In this document: positions 12,575 through 25,324 of the stretch, in pieces | How the letters are laid out: each line of letters opens with the position of its first letter | Numbering within the stretch: the first letter of the stretch is position 1 | DNA from: Galerina marginata | Taxonomy: Eukaryota; Basidiomycota; Agaricomycetes; Agaricales; Galerinaceae | DNA length: 64,000 nt | NCBI GenBank assembly: GCA_023014335.1 | Contig: JAECYW010000002.1 | Location: 1,550,001-1,614,000 of the forward strand | Reading direction: 5' to 3' | Notes under the pieces: model-generated | The model's input: the letters and a program-made list of their open reading frames with translations, nothing else | The model's database searches: none | Told to the model about the DNA's origin: nothing | Position numbers and translations under genes: made by a program

Positions 12575-14486
12575 TCAACTCTCGAAATTTTCGAAATTTT
12601 CTGCGTCGCCTATTACGACTACACCACTCTCGGTTGCATCCCCATGGCTTCTACTACGACCACGTTTCTTTACAGGCTGAGCATGAACCTCATCGGAAGT
12701 GTTGGTAGCCTCTTCTGTGGAAGACGTCTGGGGCGGTAGGGGAGGCGGGGCACGAATTTCTGGAACCGGTCCCGAGAAATCCTTCCCAGTCATTCGAGAT
12801 AGTGTTTTCATATCTATGATAGAATAAACGGTCCGACTTCTGTGAGGGAACAGTTTTAGCTTACCGACTGGGATCCTGTTGTCAAGGCAGTAATTAATTC
12901 GGGCATGATTTTTCTTGTCCTCCACTTTGAATTTATTTTTACAGGACTTCCTGTCCCTACCAGGGAGAACGTACGCAATGAGTTCGTAGTTTTCTCCATA
13001 CTGAGAAAGAGCCTAAAGAGCAATTAGTAGAAGTTCTTAGAAAGGTGGAAGACACGGACATCGTAAAACAGCTCCGTTTCCTCTGCACTCCACCTTGAAC
13101 CTCGGTATCGTTTACCATACGTACCAGAGTTGACGAATTTGGTATGGTCGGATTCAACGACATGGGTGTAATGTTCTGTTCCGTCATTTTCAGCGCGATC
13201 TACAACAAGAGATTCTTCGTCGATTATGGTCTCGCCATTCGGACCAATACGAACTTGGACGTTGTAGCGACTGGCAGCCAAGTCCTGGGAATAATCAAAA
13301 CCGCTTCCAGTGTCGTCGATTATTGGAGCACTGGCCGCAGTTGTCGACGGGCCAGCGTCAGGCGTAGAAGGTGGCTCCTGATTGCCAAGTTCAACGTTAT
13401 GTTCCTCGTCATCGTCCTCTCTTCCATACTTCTTTGCTTCCATGAGTATTTTCATTCGAGCTCTCTTCTCTCGATTCTTGACTTTCCAGGTGGCATGATT
13501 ACTCAAAATCTCAGCAGCTTTACGGCTAACTCGGCCTTGTCCAGTATCGGAGCACAATGCTGCCATTGTGATTGTGGTTGGGTCAATCTCTTCTCCTGGG
13601 TCCGCGTCCGCATCGTATGGAAGAGGCGAGGGGGCACGCTTGCGAGGTCGAGGGGTGCCACTTGATGCCCGAGACCTTGAACGATTCGATGGTACTTCCT
13701 CGTTTTCGACGTCATCTCCCTCCCTGGAGGACGTTCTTCGTCTTTTAGACTTCTTTGGATTGACATCCTGGCACCTCTTACGTCTTATTCCGGCAGGCTC
13801 CAGAGGATGCTCATGATCGTCAGGTAACATCGCCATAGAATCGACGCCGTTTAAAGTGGACGGCGGTAACTCCCCAATTTCAGATTCCATGGACAAGCCG
13901 GGATCATTGCTGGAGGTAGAGTTAGGCGCATTTGTCACGGTGATTTCGGGGCGACTTTCTAGTGTCAGACTGCCACTAGCCCCTGTCAAGTCAAAAGAGT
14001 GACCAGCATTCAGATTGGAGGGCCCAGCAGAATTGAGTAAGTCAGAATTTATAGGCTGAGAGATGCGAGGTTGAGTCGGTGCAAAAATTAATTGAACTGG
14101 ACGCGTAGGAATGTCAATTATTGAGGCTCCTACAATAGGAGGGAGTGTATAGGCACGGGGTGCAGTATAGTGCACCTCTGAAACTGCGTCGAGTGTATGT
14201 CCAACCTTGGCGCCGAAGTCTAATTGTTGAGGTTCCGTTGGCCCATTTTGGTCTTTACGTGAACGAATAGAGGTCGCAGAAGGGAAAGACACAGTGCTCA
14301 GAGTTGCGTCGAACGAGTCAACTCTAAGCTCAGATGATTGACGAGACACACTCGAAGCTGGTCCAGTCCTTGGTCGTGCTTTGGCCACAGGTTTAAAGAC
14401 TGTATTTCCTTTTTCTAAAACAGAAAATCAGACAAAATCGGGGAGTGATAGGATAGAATTAGAGACGCACGGACGCGACTGGACAT
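12575..14486 (-). CDS. BDP1: TFIIIB subunit B'' (SANT/Myb domain)
   Basis: BDP1 joins TBP and BRF1 to form TFIIIB, which recruits RNA polymerase III. A tiny first exon (MSSRV) splices to QKGNTVFKPVAKARPRTG. A long low-complexity region with basic patches (RKRCQDVNPKKSKRRRTSSR) follows. The conserved core comes last: TKFVNSGTYGKRYRGSRWSA with EETELFYD, then ALSQYGENYELIAYVLPGRD and RKSCKNKFKVEDKKNHARIN. This is the extended SANT domain that defines the family. The tail is acidic and ends IGDAENFENFES. The start codon is only 79 bases from that of the divergent gene at 14566. Confidence 0.92.
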
Positions 14487-14565
14487 TTGAAGGTGCAGTC
14501 CTGACTACGATCTGGAGTCAGAGCCGGTGGCGGTGTCGCTGAATACCAAGACACCAGACAACAAA

Positions 14566-16332
14566 TGTCAATAACGCGCTCTCCAATGAACGGTCATAAC
14601 GCGAACCCACCTAAGAACGACCCAATGCTTCCAGTCGGAGATCGGCCTTTCTGGGATCAGGAATATTCAGAAGAAGAGGCTGAAAGCATTCAGAGCGTAG
14701 CCGAAAGGTGAGTCGCTCTATCTCACTGTTCATCATCCTCATGTCTGCTTCAGCTTTGTTCTTCTTAAATCCTTGAAGCAATGTGAGCATGATTTTATAG
14801 CCGGTTGGTTGTATTTCTGATCATTAGCAGCGCGAGATCGATGGCTTTATAATACTTTCCCTAAATTCTCTAGCAAGGGACGAGGGAACAAAGCCCCAGA
14901 AGTAGCACCACCGCCTAATAACACAATTCAGAACCGGGGAAAATGCGATGTTGAAATAGGACCTCATCTATTCAGCTGATACCATTTTCTATGAAGTTAA
15001 TTACCTCTCGTCTTCGTTCCCAATCTTCTTCTCAGAATCCGACCAGCAATCCTTACTGGCAGTCTACGGTACCTTATGGTTCCTCGTATTCCCTCACCAC
15101 TCCCTCAAATCCCATTCCGTCCACAAGTGCTGCCGTACCTCCTAGTCAGCCTGAAATCATTTCTACTCCTTTGATATCATCACTCACTTCTGAGGCTTCA
15201 ATTACTCCAGGCTTGATCCATCAAGTGAATGTCGCTGCGTCTACAAACCCAATTTTATCCAATCTCCTCCAACTTGCCGCTGCAGGCCTTGCTAGCGAAA
15301 CTCAACTCAAAACACTCGGTCTGCTCATTCAGTCCCTGGCAAACATGGAATCTACATTATCTGCTCCCACCCCTGCCACTCAACAGCACCCACCAACACA
15401 ACCAACGTCTGTCAATGCTAATTACTATAGGCTACCAACACCTGTAAAAGACTCTGACTTCGTCCTCGAATTTAATGAAGCACCTAATGACCGCTGGCTT
15501 ATACCAAGGGGATCCATATATGCGCAGCTTCTTCCCACTCCCCTCTCAATGAATGCAGATGTCGAGTTGACATTGACAATTCCAAGCAGTGGACGGATGG
15601 CAACATCCAGTTCTCATCAAACGAGCGCGCCATCCATTGAACTTCCTGTCACTTTGCGTTTGAAGGCGCCTCCGTCGACAATCTGGGAGACAATTGTTCG
15701 ATGGGCTGGCGGAGAAGAAAAGATGAAGGCTAATAAAAGTCATTTGGATAGCCTGGTATTTGACACTTCCTCGTTGCTTATCCTCTATATTTACTGATGT
15801 TGTAGGTTCAGCCAAAGAGATTATATCTTGGTCTCCAACTGCCTACCGGACCGCTGTTGACACAACTTCAGACCGTAAACTCTTTTCTTAGCACATTCCT
15901 GTACCATTGACTGACAAATGTCGTGATAGGCTTGCGCGCCTGCATATACTATGAAACCTTTGAGACAAGGTCCAAATCCATCCCGTGCGTCTCGTCAGAA
16001 AAGAAGCTATACATCGCGGCGGACGGACAAGACGAGTATTACCGTTACCAATGAAAGTAAATCTGTGGATGGGTCAACAGAGGCCATCGTGGTCAAAAAG
16101 TCTCGTACTTCTCAATCCAAGTCTTCGACCTCCACTCCAATCCAATGTCTAACATGCAAGCAAACTGATGTCCCATTAATTCTAGGGGGAAGTAAGTGCT
16201 TCATATTTGTTAGATTCATAACATCTTACACAGATTATAGGATTTTGCCGCCCTTGCGTGGATTCTGGAAAATGGACACCAAGCGCACCTGCGCCTATAA
16301 CACCTGTGCAGCCTACTCCTGCCCAAGGTTAA
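14566..16332 (+). CDS. Uncharacterised protein with a C-terminal paired C-x2-C motif
   Basis: I do not recognise a named family. The first exon reads MSITRSPMNGHNANPPKNDP then VGDRPFWDQEYSEEEAESIQ. A Ser/Pro/Thr-rich middle follows (SLTTPSNPIPSTSAAVPPSQ). A more ordered part comes next (FVLEFNEAPNDRWLIPRGSI, VELTLTIPS, LRLKAPPSTIWETIVRWAGG). The last exons give QPKRLYLGLQLPTGPLLTQL, a basic Ser-rich stretch, and finally CLTCKQTDVPLILGGRFCRP with C two residues on. That makes two C-x2-C pairs 16 residues apart, like a small zinc ribbon. The stop is TAA at 16330-16332. The second and third exons (14875-14990) are ambiguous. The ordered central part plus the zinc site suggest a chromatin or transcription role, but that is inference. 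Confidence 0.6.
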
Positions 16333-16464
16333 TCAATATATATGTACCCCAATTGTATCTAAATGTATAAACAAAAATATTCCTTAGTGTCCCCATAATA
16401 GATGGTATAGCTACGTAGTTCCGTGATATATTATACATAATTTACAGAGGGTTCTTCTGGAGAC

Positions 16465-19400
16465 TTATACCAAGAGCTTGACTGACCAGCCGAACCACCA
16501 AGTGATGACCCCAAGTTGGAGAAAGACAACAGCGAACTCGAAGACAGCGGCTAGCCATTGTATGACTATTCCAATCCAAAAAAAAGGTAAGGCGGTCCAG
16601 CGGATTCCATCATAAGGGATGAGTAGCAGGCGACAATTCAAGGAAGACGAAATTGCAGCGCGAACTTGAAGGATGTTGATCGCGATGGATAGAAGGAAAA
16701 AGAAAACGAGGCCAAACCAATGGCCAGGTGATCGTTTCGGAAAACTTTCGATGGGATAACTTTTTGTTTCTCCCGTGAATTCGTTCCGATACAGGGGTAT
16801 AATGAGAAAATCGCGCACGTCCTCCCCTATAGTTTTCCCATAGGTTCTCCAGACTGGAGTGACTGTATCGAGAAGCAGAGTTAAAGCATCCATACCCAAT
16901 TCCCAAAAATGTTGGTATTGATCCTTATAGCTCTCTTCCAGAGCGATAATAGTGGATAACTAAAAATAAAAGTCAATTTTGAGAAAAGCCTGAAAAAATA
17001 TATTTACCTCTGGATATACGATAGAAACATGAGAGACAGTGGAATTGTAGTTTCCCTTGACTTCCGTGTGCAGGTCCTGAACGGAACTGAGAAGTTCGGA
17101 CACCTCGTCAGCCTCTTCAGAGATCAAGGCCTTATGTTGTTGTAATTGTTCCAGTGCTTCTATGATTCCCTCCAGTGGGACATCCAGCTGGCAGCCTTGG
17201 CTAGTCGGGTGGACAGCAAAAGAATCGAGGAAAGAACGGAAGACATTGCGCTGCTTGTGAACCCGTTGGTGGATATCCTCCACTGCTCGCCATCCTCGGT
17301 CACGGCGAGTGGCCCCAGTAACAGCAGAAGGATCGTGACCAAAGGCTTCAAGAAGGTCTTTGGGTATGGATATCTTCTGAATTCCTTGGTTTTGCATTGA
17401 AGTATTCTGAATAGAATCAAAATCCTTCATCGCCGCTGAAATCCTGTTAAGGAACTGCCTTATCCTGTTGTTGTGCGCGACTGTTTCATTCAGAAGACTT
17501 GTCATAAAGCATTCAAGTTAAGAGACTTCCAGGACCACAAGGACAAACTTACTGGGCTTTGGTCTCGTATTCGTGGCGAAGAAGGCTCTCTTTATCTTGA
17601 CGACTCTTTTTACTTCCGCGGGTACGATGGTCGGCATTATGTAGAGACATTTGAGTCCCCCGGCGTTTTAAGGACGCTTTAAATGACGATAGCGACGGAT
17701 CCGCGACGAATGCGGCAGGGTTGGTTTGTGAAGAACCAGAGCTTCCATTAGACGGAGTAAGTGTCAAAGGGACAGAATCCATTCCAGGAACTCGTATGTT
17801 TTCTGAAGATGGAGGGCGGATAGAAACTTCAGGTATCAAGGAGAAGGGGGTCGTCCCCATAGGCGCATCTCTGGTACTCGGCAGGCTTTCGTCAGACGAC
17901 TGCGAAGAGGAACTGCCAGGAGACCGAGAACGACGATAAGTTGGGCGACCTTTGATATCGAAGTCGTTTGACCGCGTCGATATTGGAGACACAGGAAAAG
18001 GTATGGGATTAGACGAGCCAGAGTGTAGGCTGTTGGGGGCAGAATCGACACTTCGTCGAGGTAATGCTTCCGCTGAGTTTCTCTTTGATTCAGCAAAAGG
18101 TTCGAAGGAGATGCGATCATCTGTAGGAAGTGCCATCGATACAGACGAACCCAATCCATGGGCACGAGAAGCAGACAAAAAGGAAGGGGAACGAGATTTG
18201 CGCGGATGGGATGCATTGGAAGTTGGTCCTGGTATATCTTCTGGAATCGTTTGCATGTAAGTGTGCCGGCCGTCAGACTGAACATATCTTTCTATTATGA
18301 GGGCTGAGAAGCAGCGGGGTGACCGGCTCGTTCTGGTTGTGCGCTTGTCCAGATGCCTCAGCCATGTAAAGGGTTCGGCTTTTTCCAAGGAGGATCGAAC
18401 AGGTTTCTTGTTGAGACCCATACCACCGAGCAACGGAAGCGAGATTTAATGGATGTTTCGTCTTCGTGATTGAATCGTATATCAAGTTGTATCGTCTTCC
18501 CAGTTGGTCGCTTATTATATCTGCTTTGCGACTACTCTGAGCAGAAAGAGATTGTCTAATCTGGACAAGCTTTGCTGTTGATCTTGTCAGCGAGTAATTC
18601 GGCTATGCAAACATACAAATTCACCTTCGTAAGCCTGTTCCTGTTGCTCCAGCATGAGCCCCAAAGGTGGCAGTCTGTCCTTCTCCTTCTTTTTCCCAAT
18701 CCCCATCCAACGTCTATCTCCGTCGTCCGAGTGTGTAGCCGTCCAGTCTAATGTCAGGCCATTGTCAGTTGAAAAGGGCACTGGGTGTCTTTGAATGGGT
18801 AGATCAAAAACACCAGTGGAGGGGCTGAAATCGACATCCGACACGGTACTCGTGCTTCGCTTCCGACTAGTGGAAGGAGAGAACGAAGGCGAGGGTGAAA
18901 ATGTTTGAGGCAATGGCAATTTTGGTGGTGTATGTATTTCCAGTGCAGCATGGGAGGCCCTGCCAGGAGAAGAGGGCTTGTCTGAATTTATAACTGTCTC
19001 GCGTTTTAAACGAGCCTCTCGACGTGCTTTCAGCTTTAATGCCCGCTGGACGTCTTGGAGAATTCTAGGATCTGCATTCAATAAATCGGTTATGTGAAAC
19101 TGGCCTGTATGTGTACTACGGAATTTTTACCTTCGTGTGCTATATGAAATGTTTAACTTTGATTTTTAGGATAACAAATAAAGGTATTTACAAAGGTCAT
19201 ATTCATCTGAGAAAACTCCAACTTCTTGTTCGCCGTCAGGAATTGCATTCAATTCTTTCGCCGACTCGCGTCCAAGGTTGAGGGAGGTACTTCGTCGGTG
19301 ACGGCTTGAGACGTCGGGAGAGGTTAGGAGAATGTCAGGTGGCCAAGGTCGACGCCGTGCATCTGCGGCTTGATTGGCATTCTGAGGGTTCAGTGGTGAG

Positions 19401-19588
19401 CCCCTCCTAATTGGGGGAGTCAACCCAGACTGGAGTACTTTTGGACCTTCTGGACGCTGTCGTGTTGGCCGAGTAGAAATAGACTCATTGGCGGGAAAGT
19501 GTATTCGAGAAGGTGGGACCCACTGGCTGGAGGGATCCCTGGGGGTGAAAATATCGTCTTCGGTGATTGGAAATTGGGTGTTTTCCAT
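16465..19588 (-). CDS. Large coiled-coil protein with C-terminal membrane segments, unknown function
   Basis: The N-terminus is disordered (MENTQFPITEDDIFTPRDPS). A basic helix follows (DPRILQDVQRALKLKARREA), then more low-complexity sequence. A helical block comes next (LVQIRQSLSAQSSRKADIIS and GRRYNLIYDSITKTKHPLNL). A long Ser-rich stretch (RSRSPGSSSSQSSDESLPST) leads into a helical/coiled-coil region (SLLNETVAHNNRIRQFLNRI, EALEQLQQHKALISEEADEV). After that comes a conserved-looking segment SYKDQYQHFWELGMDALTLL and DVRDFLIIPLYRNEFTGETK. It ends with about three membrane helices starting HWFGLVFFFLLSIAINILQV. At about 850 residues, with coils followed by C-terminal anchors, it resembles nuclear-envelope or ER tether proteins in outline only. 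I cannot name the family. Confidence 0.65.
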
Positions 19589-19947
19589 TTATCAACCTGT
19601 CTGAAGACGAGCGAGGAGACAAGCAAGGATAGTGGAATAAGCAACTCTAAGATATTAGCAAAGGTCACATCCAATTGCACAATTTCAAACCGAATTCATT
19701 GGTACAGGCCAAGACCAACACAGATTCGTGTCCAGCGAGGTTTGTGTAGATGGAGGAGAATTGAAAGGCGGGCGGACTTGACAAGGACGAGGCTTTCATA
19801 TGACCCGCAGACGGCAGAACCGCATCCAAGGGTTTACGTAACCACTGAGAAGGCTCATACTTAACATTAATTATAAAGCTTTTAGTACTGCGAATACAAC
19901 TCAAGGGCAAATTGCGCAAAGAGGTCTCTATTGCTTTAGCTATCAAG

Positions 19948-20980
19948 TTATCTAAATCGTGGTAGGCGACGACCCGGAGACTTTTTCTTATTTAAGAGAA
20001 CACGGAGGAACATGAAAGTCGTTAATCCGGATAAAGCAAACCTGGATAATCCCATGAGCATACCAGAACGTCGAGAAATTAAATCCCTACCAAGTAATGA
20101 CATAGGAGAGATGGGAATTTCGAAGGTCGACCGTAGGCGTTCTACCGATAGGAATGCCTTTTCCGAGTCTGGTGTTCGCCTCTCCAGCATGACCCTCTAG
20201 TTCAAGGTTTAGTAATGAAGGAGTATATTAGTATCGATTGCTCACCGAAAATCTGCTCCACAAAAACTGGTTGGACACCTGCAGCTTCACCACCAGCGTA
20301 TTCACTCATCTTTTCCACATCCGTCCAATACCACTTCCCTTGTGCAGGATCATTGTCAGGAGTGAAACAGGTTCCGCGGTTGAGAAGTTCTTAGCATTCC
20401 TAAGACTTCGACTTCTCCTGTGTCTTGCTGTGAATCTATGAAAGATATGCAGTCGCGGGACACGAAGCCTCGATCCACGAGTACGGTGGACCCGTTTTCT
20501 CGGACAAGCGGCGTGACGACGTGAACACCATGAACTCCTTCGCGTACTCGAGGAGAAAGGAGCATAGTATGTGCATGATCCAATTTTCCCCTCAAAAGGA
20601 CTCGGCGGAAGACAAACTCTGGTATCACTGAAATGCTAAGTGACCCGCATGCTTTAGTGGGAAGAAATTCGATTGGGAAAAAATCAGCTGAACTTGATGT
20701 TGGGTGGCAAGGACAGTGGTTGGAGTTGGAGTTTTTCCTCCAGTTCGTCAATCAGGTTAATCTTCCATTTCAGTCGCTTTAATTGCCAGACCCCGAGGGA
20801 AAAGGTGAATATCGGCATGATTCCAAGAAGAACCATGGTTGGGTTTATCCATGATTCCTTCCGGGCTTTGTAAATTGCTGGGACGGTAGGGGATTTCGAG
20901 CGAAAAATCCAAGATGCTCTCAAGGGAGAGTTGTGGAAGTAGCGCCTCGGGTGAGCGAAAGGAAACGCGCTTTTAAACAT
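19948..20980 (-). CDS. SURF1: SURF1/Shy1 cytochrome c oxidase assembly factor (one apparent frame break)
   Basis: SURF1 is an inner-membrane protein needed for haem insertion and assembly of cytochrome c oxidase. The chosen ATG at 20978-20980 gives a presequence (MFKSAFPFAHPRRYFHNSPL). The first membrane helix and the LGVWQLKRLKWKINLIDELE signature follow. Next are PEFVFRRVLLRGKLDH, VLVDRGFVSRD and, after a frame change, FTPDNDPAQGKWYWTDVEKM. The C-terminus reads VDLRNSHLSYVITWFALSGL, then TTFMFLRVLL, which is the second helix. The coding strand reads CGGAACCTGTTTCACTCC where RNLFTPDN needs one T fewer (plus-strand A run at 20365-20367). No plausible intron repairs this. It is either a sequence error or a real frameshift. 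Confidence 0.9.
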
Positions 20981-21211
20981 CCAAGTCCTGTTCCAGAGGA
21001 AACAGTCGGCTGTTGCAATAAATAGGATCAAAGCCGCGTGACCCCTTGACCACTCCTGAATTAGCAGGCAACTGCGCCCCGCGGCTTCTCTATCACCCTC
21101 ATCGAAGGACGAACATCGACGGCGTTCGTGGTCCTATCTAATCGAACAGAACAAGGATCTCATACTATGTGAGTGCACAGTCATATTTTTGTGGTGTTCA
21201 AACCAACCAAA

Positions 21212-24200
21212 ATGCGCAGGTTCGGCGGCGGCAGTGGACGTGGACGCCAGAGTAACTTCGATGTCGATGAAGAAATCCATTACCCGACACGTCCTGTAGA
21301 CAAAGAGAAAGCAGAGCACGAACTTGTCATAAATATTAAGAAGGCTACTAGTCCTGAAGAGACAGCACCCAAACAGAAACACGTCAGGAGTCTGTCGATC
21401 TCCTTCTCAATCTCCACCACCTACTGATGTTTCCTTAGAATGCATTGTATATACGTGGGACTATCATTCCTCGATTTCTTTCTGGAGTGGCCTGAGAGTC
21501 CAGCCCATCCTTGCCGACGAAGTTCAAACGTTTAAGGCACTCATAACTGTCCACAAAGTTCTGCAGGAAGGACATCCCATCGTATGCTGTGATTGAAGTA
21601 CCTGAATGTTCTGCATGCTAAGAATTCCTTAGACTCTTAAGGAGGCACACGGGCAAACTGCATGGCTGGAAACTTGTGCTCGAACAGTTGGAGCGGAAGG
21701 CCAAAGAGGTAATCAATGCCTTCTTGAATCAGCCACCAGTTGCACGGCTTATTCACCTTTCGATAGGTTATGCACCTCTCATCAAGACCTATGTCCAATT
21801 CATTTTGGCGAAGCTCAGATTTCACCGCCTTCGTCCGGAATTCAATGGCTTGTTCGAATACGAAGAGTACGTGACCTTGAAGGGTATCGATGACCCCAAT
21901 GAAGGGTATGGTCATTATCCATTTCCCTGCTCTTTTCAGCGCTGAATTTGATTTAGGTATGAAACAATATCGGACCTTATGGGCCTTCAAGATCAAATTG
22001 AATCCTTCCAGAAGACTGTCTTCTCCCATTTCCGTAATTCCGCCAACAATGAGTGTCGCATCTCCGCACTGGTACCTCTAGTCAAAGAAAGCTGGGGCAT
22101 CTATCGTTTCATAACAAGCATGCTACGAGCAATGTTCAGAAGTTAGTGTCTCTGCAAATACTTCCTTATTGCCCAATTTAACGGAATGTCTTATCCAGGG
22201 ACAAACGATCAAGATGCCTTAGAACCGTTGCGAGAAAGATATATTTCACAGCACTACAGCCTTCGAAAGTTTTATTACTGAGTGCTCGAATCTAAAGTAT
22301 CTAACGGGCCTTATTAACGTTCCTAAATTGGGTCATGTAAGTGGTCCTCTATCGCCTATCTGGTTGCTAAATATCCTTATGATTAGCAATAGGAACCCCC
22401 AAATCTTTTGGATAGTGGTGATGCTCCAGACCTACCAGCTCGTCCAAAGACTGCTACCAAAACGCCTCCGCCATCGGCGCCTTCGCCCAGTGCTGCCGAG
22501 ATAGACGAACAAGCGCGGATGTTGAAGGAGTATGAGGATAAACAGGCCGCCCTTCAAGCACAACGAGACGCAGGAGAACGACAGCGTCTTGAACTTGAGC
22601 AACAGCAACAGCGGGAATTCGAACAGCGCCAACACCAACAAGCTGAAGCCCAGAGATTGGCTCAAGAGCAACTCGTGCAACAACAAATGATGTACAACAA
22701 TCAGGCTGCTCAGCAACAGCAAGGCGAGCTCGAGCGAGAACTACTTGCCATGAGAGGTCAATACGAACGAGATCAGATATTCCTGGAACAGTATGACCGA
22801 GTTCGTCAGACCTTTCATTCTTATATAAATAACTCTTAATCATTTCCCAGCGAGTTAAAGCCCTCGAAGCTGAGTTGAACGGAGTCAACGCTCACATTAA
22901 TTCGCAGATGGCCACGAAGGATGAGTTGATCAAGCAATTGCAGGATCAAGTCACCCTCTGGCGTAACAAGTATGAAGCTCTTGCCAAACTCTACAGTCAA
23001 CTTCGTACAGAACATCTGGACATGCTGTCCAAGTTTAAACAAATGCAACTGAAGGCAAATTCAGCACAGGAGGCTGTTGACCGCATGGAGAGAATGGAGC
23101 GCGATTTGAAAGCCAAGAACCTGGAGTTGGCTGACATGTTGAGAGAACGAGATCGAGCACGGTTCGACATCGACAGGCAGAAATCCTCTCATAAAGAAGA
23201 AATCGACCGACTCCGCAGAGACCTTTCGTTTGCGAATGAACGCGCAGAAGATTCTTCACGTTCTAAGAACTCTGAGGTATCCACTGTCATGTCAAAGTAC
23301 AACAGGCAGTTGTCCGAGCTCGAAGACTCCCTCCGCGTACGTCTGATTCAGATTTGCTTCGTTAATTAACGCATCTTAAACTAATTTCCTAGGCAAAACA
23401 AATGCAAATTGACGACCTCCTGGTCAAGCTCAATAATGCTTCAGGAGATCTAGAGCGGTTGCGAGATGAAAAAGATCAAGAAATCATGATTTTACAAGCT
23501 GGCATGGATAGCACCATCGAGCAATTATCAGAAGCACAACAGGTATACTTTTATCTGTTGCTTAGCATTGGTAACGTTTTCTTACCGTCCTTTAAAGAAC
23601 CAAGGTTTGGTGGACGAGACTACCAATGCTCAAATCGATACTCTGATCCTCGACAATCGTAAAAAGTTGAATCAAATTATTGGTAAGCACAACACGGTAT
23701 CAATTTATTCACCTTATTGAAATCGGCCTTCCTTTCATAGACTCTATTCTGCAAGCATGTGTCCAGAAGGTCGACGATGCAATATACGAATTGGAATCCC
23801 CGACGCAGGCTGGCAACCTTAATTCGACCCCGGAGTACACGCTGTCCATGATTGAAAAGTCGTTGAATAACGCCACTGAATTCGCGACTATTTACAACCT
23901 CTACCTAGGAGGTGAAGTTGGGGGTGACCATGTAGAGGTCATCAAATCTGCCAATGAATTTGCGCAATCACTCTCCGATGTCCTAATCAACACCAAAGGA
24001 ATAACCCGGCTGGCCAGCGACGACGACGCGTCCGACAAGATTATTAATGTTGCCAAGTCTGCTGGAGATGTCGGGTTGCGCTTCTTCGAAAACTTGCAAT
24101 CATACAAGCTAGATCTCCTCCAACCCGCTCAGCGTAAGGAAGTAGCCATGCGCAATAACAGTCAAGCTCGCTCTGCGCTTTCTAAACTTTCAGAAGTCGT

Positions 24201-24978
24201 CGACGGTCTCATACCCAAAGGAGCCAAGGCAGGCGCTCTGGCTCGCGCCAACGGCGACATTGGCGACATTGTGGAACAAGAGATGTTGAGTGCGGCCAAA
24301 GCAATCGAACTTGCAACAGACCGGCTTCAACAATTGATGTCGCGTCCGAGGGACTCTTCTCGTTATAGTGCTATCGATCTCCAAGTTCACGACTCTATTT
24401 TATCCGCTGCTATGGCTATCACACAGGCCATTTCCCGCCTCATAAAAGCTGCTACGGATTCTCAGCAAGAGATTGTAGCTCAAGGCAAAGGATCAAGCAC
24501 CACCCAGCAATTCTACAAACGCAACAACCGGTGGACAGAGGGCCTTATTTCGGCTGCGAAAGCTGTTGCGTTCGCTACCAACCTTCTCATCGAGAGCGCT
24601 GATGGTGTCTTGTCGGGTACACACTCTCTTGAGCAGCTGATTGTCGCATCCAATGAAGTCGCTGCTGCCACCGCTCAGCTCGTCGCTGCTTCTCGCGTCA
24701 AGGCAAATCTCATGTCCAAAACACAAGAGCGCCTGGAGCTCGCCGCAAAGGCCGTCACGGCTGCGTGCAAAGCGCTCGTCCGGCAGGTCAAGGCCGTCTC
24801 TGCAAGACAGGCCGAAGAAGAAAACGTCGACTACAAGAGCATGGCCGTGCTGGAGTTCAAAAGGACAGAGATGGAACAGCAGGTCGAAATTCTCAAGCTG
24901 GAAAAGGATCTGGGAGCTGCGCGCCATCGTCTGGGCGCTATGAGACGTGCTGGATACCACACAGAGGAGACTGACTGA
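21212..24978 (+). CDS. SLA2: Endocytic adaptor SLA2/END4 (HIP1R homologue)
   Basis: SLA2 links clathrin coats to actin during endocytosis. The product opens MRRFGGGSGRGRQSNFDVDE. An ANTH domain follows: ELVINIKKATSPEETAPKQK, then CIVYTWDYHSSISFWSGLRV, VHKVLQEGHPI and TLKEAHGQTAWLE. It continues GYAPLIKTYVQFILAKLRFH. A Gln-rich linker (QAQRDAGERQRLELEQQQQR) leads into a long coiled coil (VKALEAELNGVNAHINSQMA onward). The last 430 residues carry the I/LWEQ actin-binding (talin-like) module, including NNRWTEGLISAAKAVAFATN, LIVASNEVAAATAQLVAASR and KAVTAACKALVRQVKA. The end is RLGAMRRAGYHTEETD with TGA at 24976-24978. An alternative start splits the ATG around an intron beginning near 21169. Confidence 0.95.
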
Positions 24979-25324
24979 ACATGATTTGCGCTTGCTGTGT
25001 ATTTTGCATTTTTAATGAAAATGGATAATATAACAATGAAAGGCCGAGTGGTAGTAGGTAGGCGATGCCTGGGAATGCCGACGGTAGTTCTGCAAATTTG
25101 ACCGTCCATTGTAAATATGACAATAAAAAGAGTAAAAGGGCCAAAAAAAAGGGGGGAAAGAACGACTATTAGCACAAGCAGGCACGTAGCACTGCTGCAA
25201 ATGGGAGTAAAAAAACAACTATGAATGAGTGTAATTACGAATTGAATAAGGAAGCAAAGAAGGCTACGCCAATACGTGTGTTCATGTTTGAGTAGAATCA
25301 ATAATATTAAGAAAGAAAGACTGA
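24979..25324. other. Convergent 3' intergenic region
   Basis: This lies between the converging ends of SLA2 and the Ser/Pro-rich gene. It is A-rich on the plus strand and carries a G run near 25149-25158. It should hold both polyadenylation regions. No gene is seen. Confidence 0.5.

Noticed and set aside
16465..17505. KASH-domain (LINC complex) protein
   Set aside because: There are about three membrane helices and the end lacks the KASH Pro-Pro-Pro-x tail, so only a general tether idea is kept.
20365..20367. SURF1 frame break explained by an intron
   Set aside because: The only nearby GT-AG pairs would be under 31 bases or would delete the conserved FTPDNDPAQGKWYW segment.
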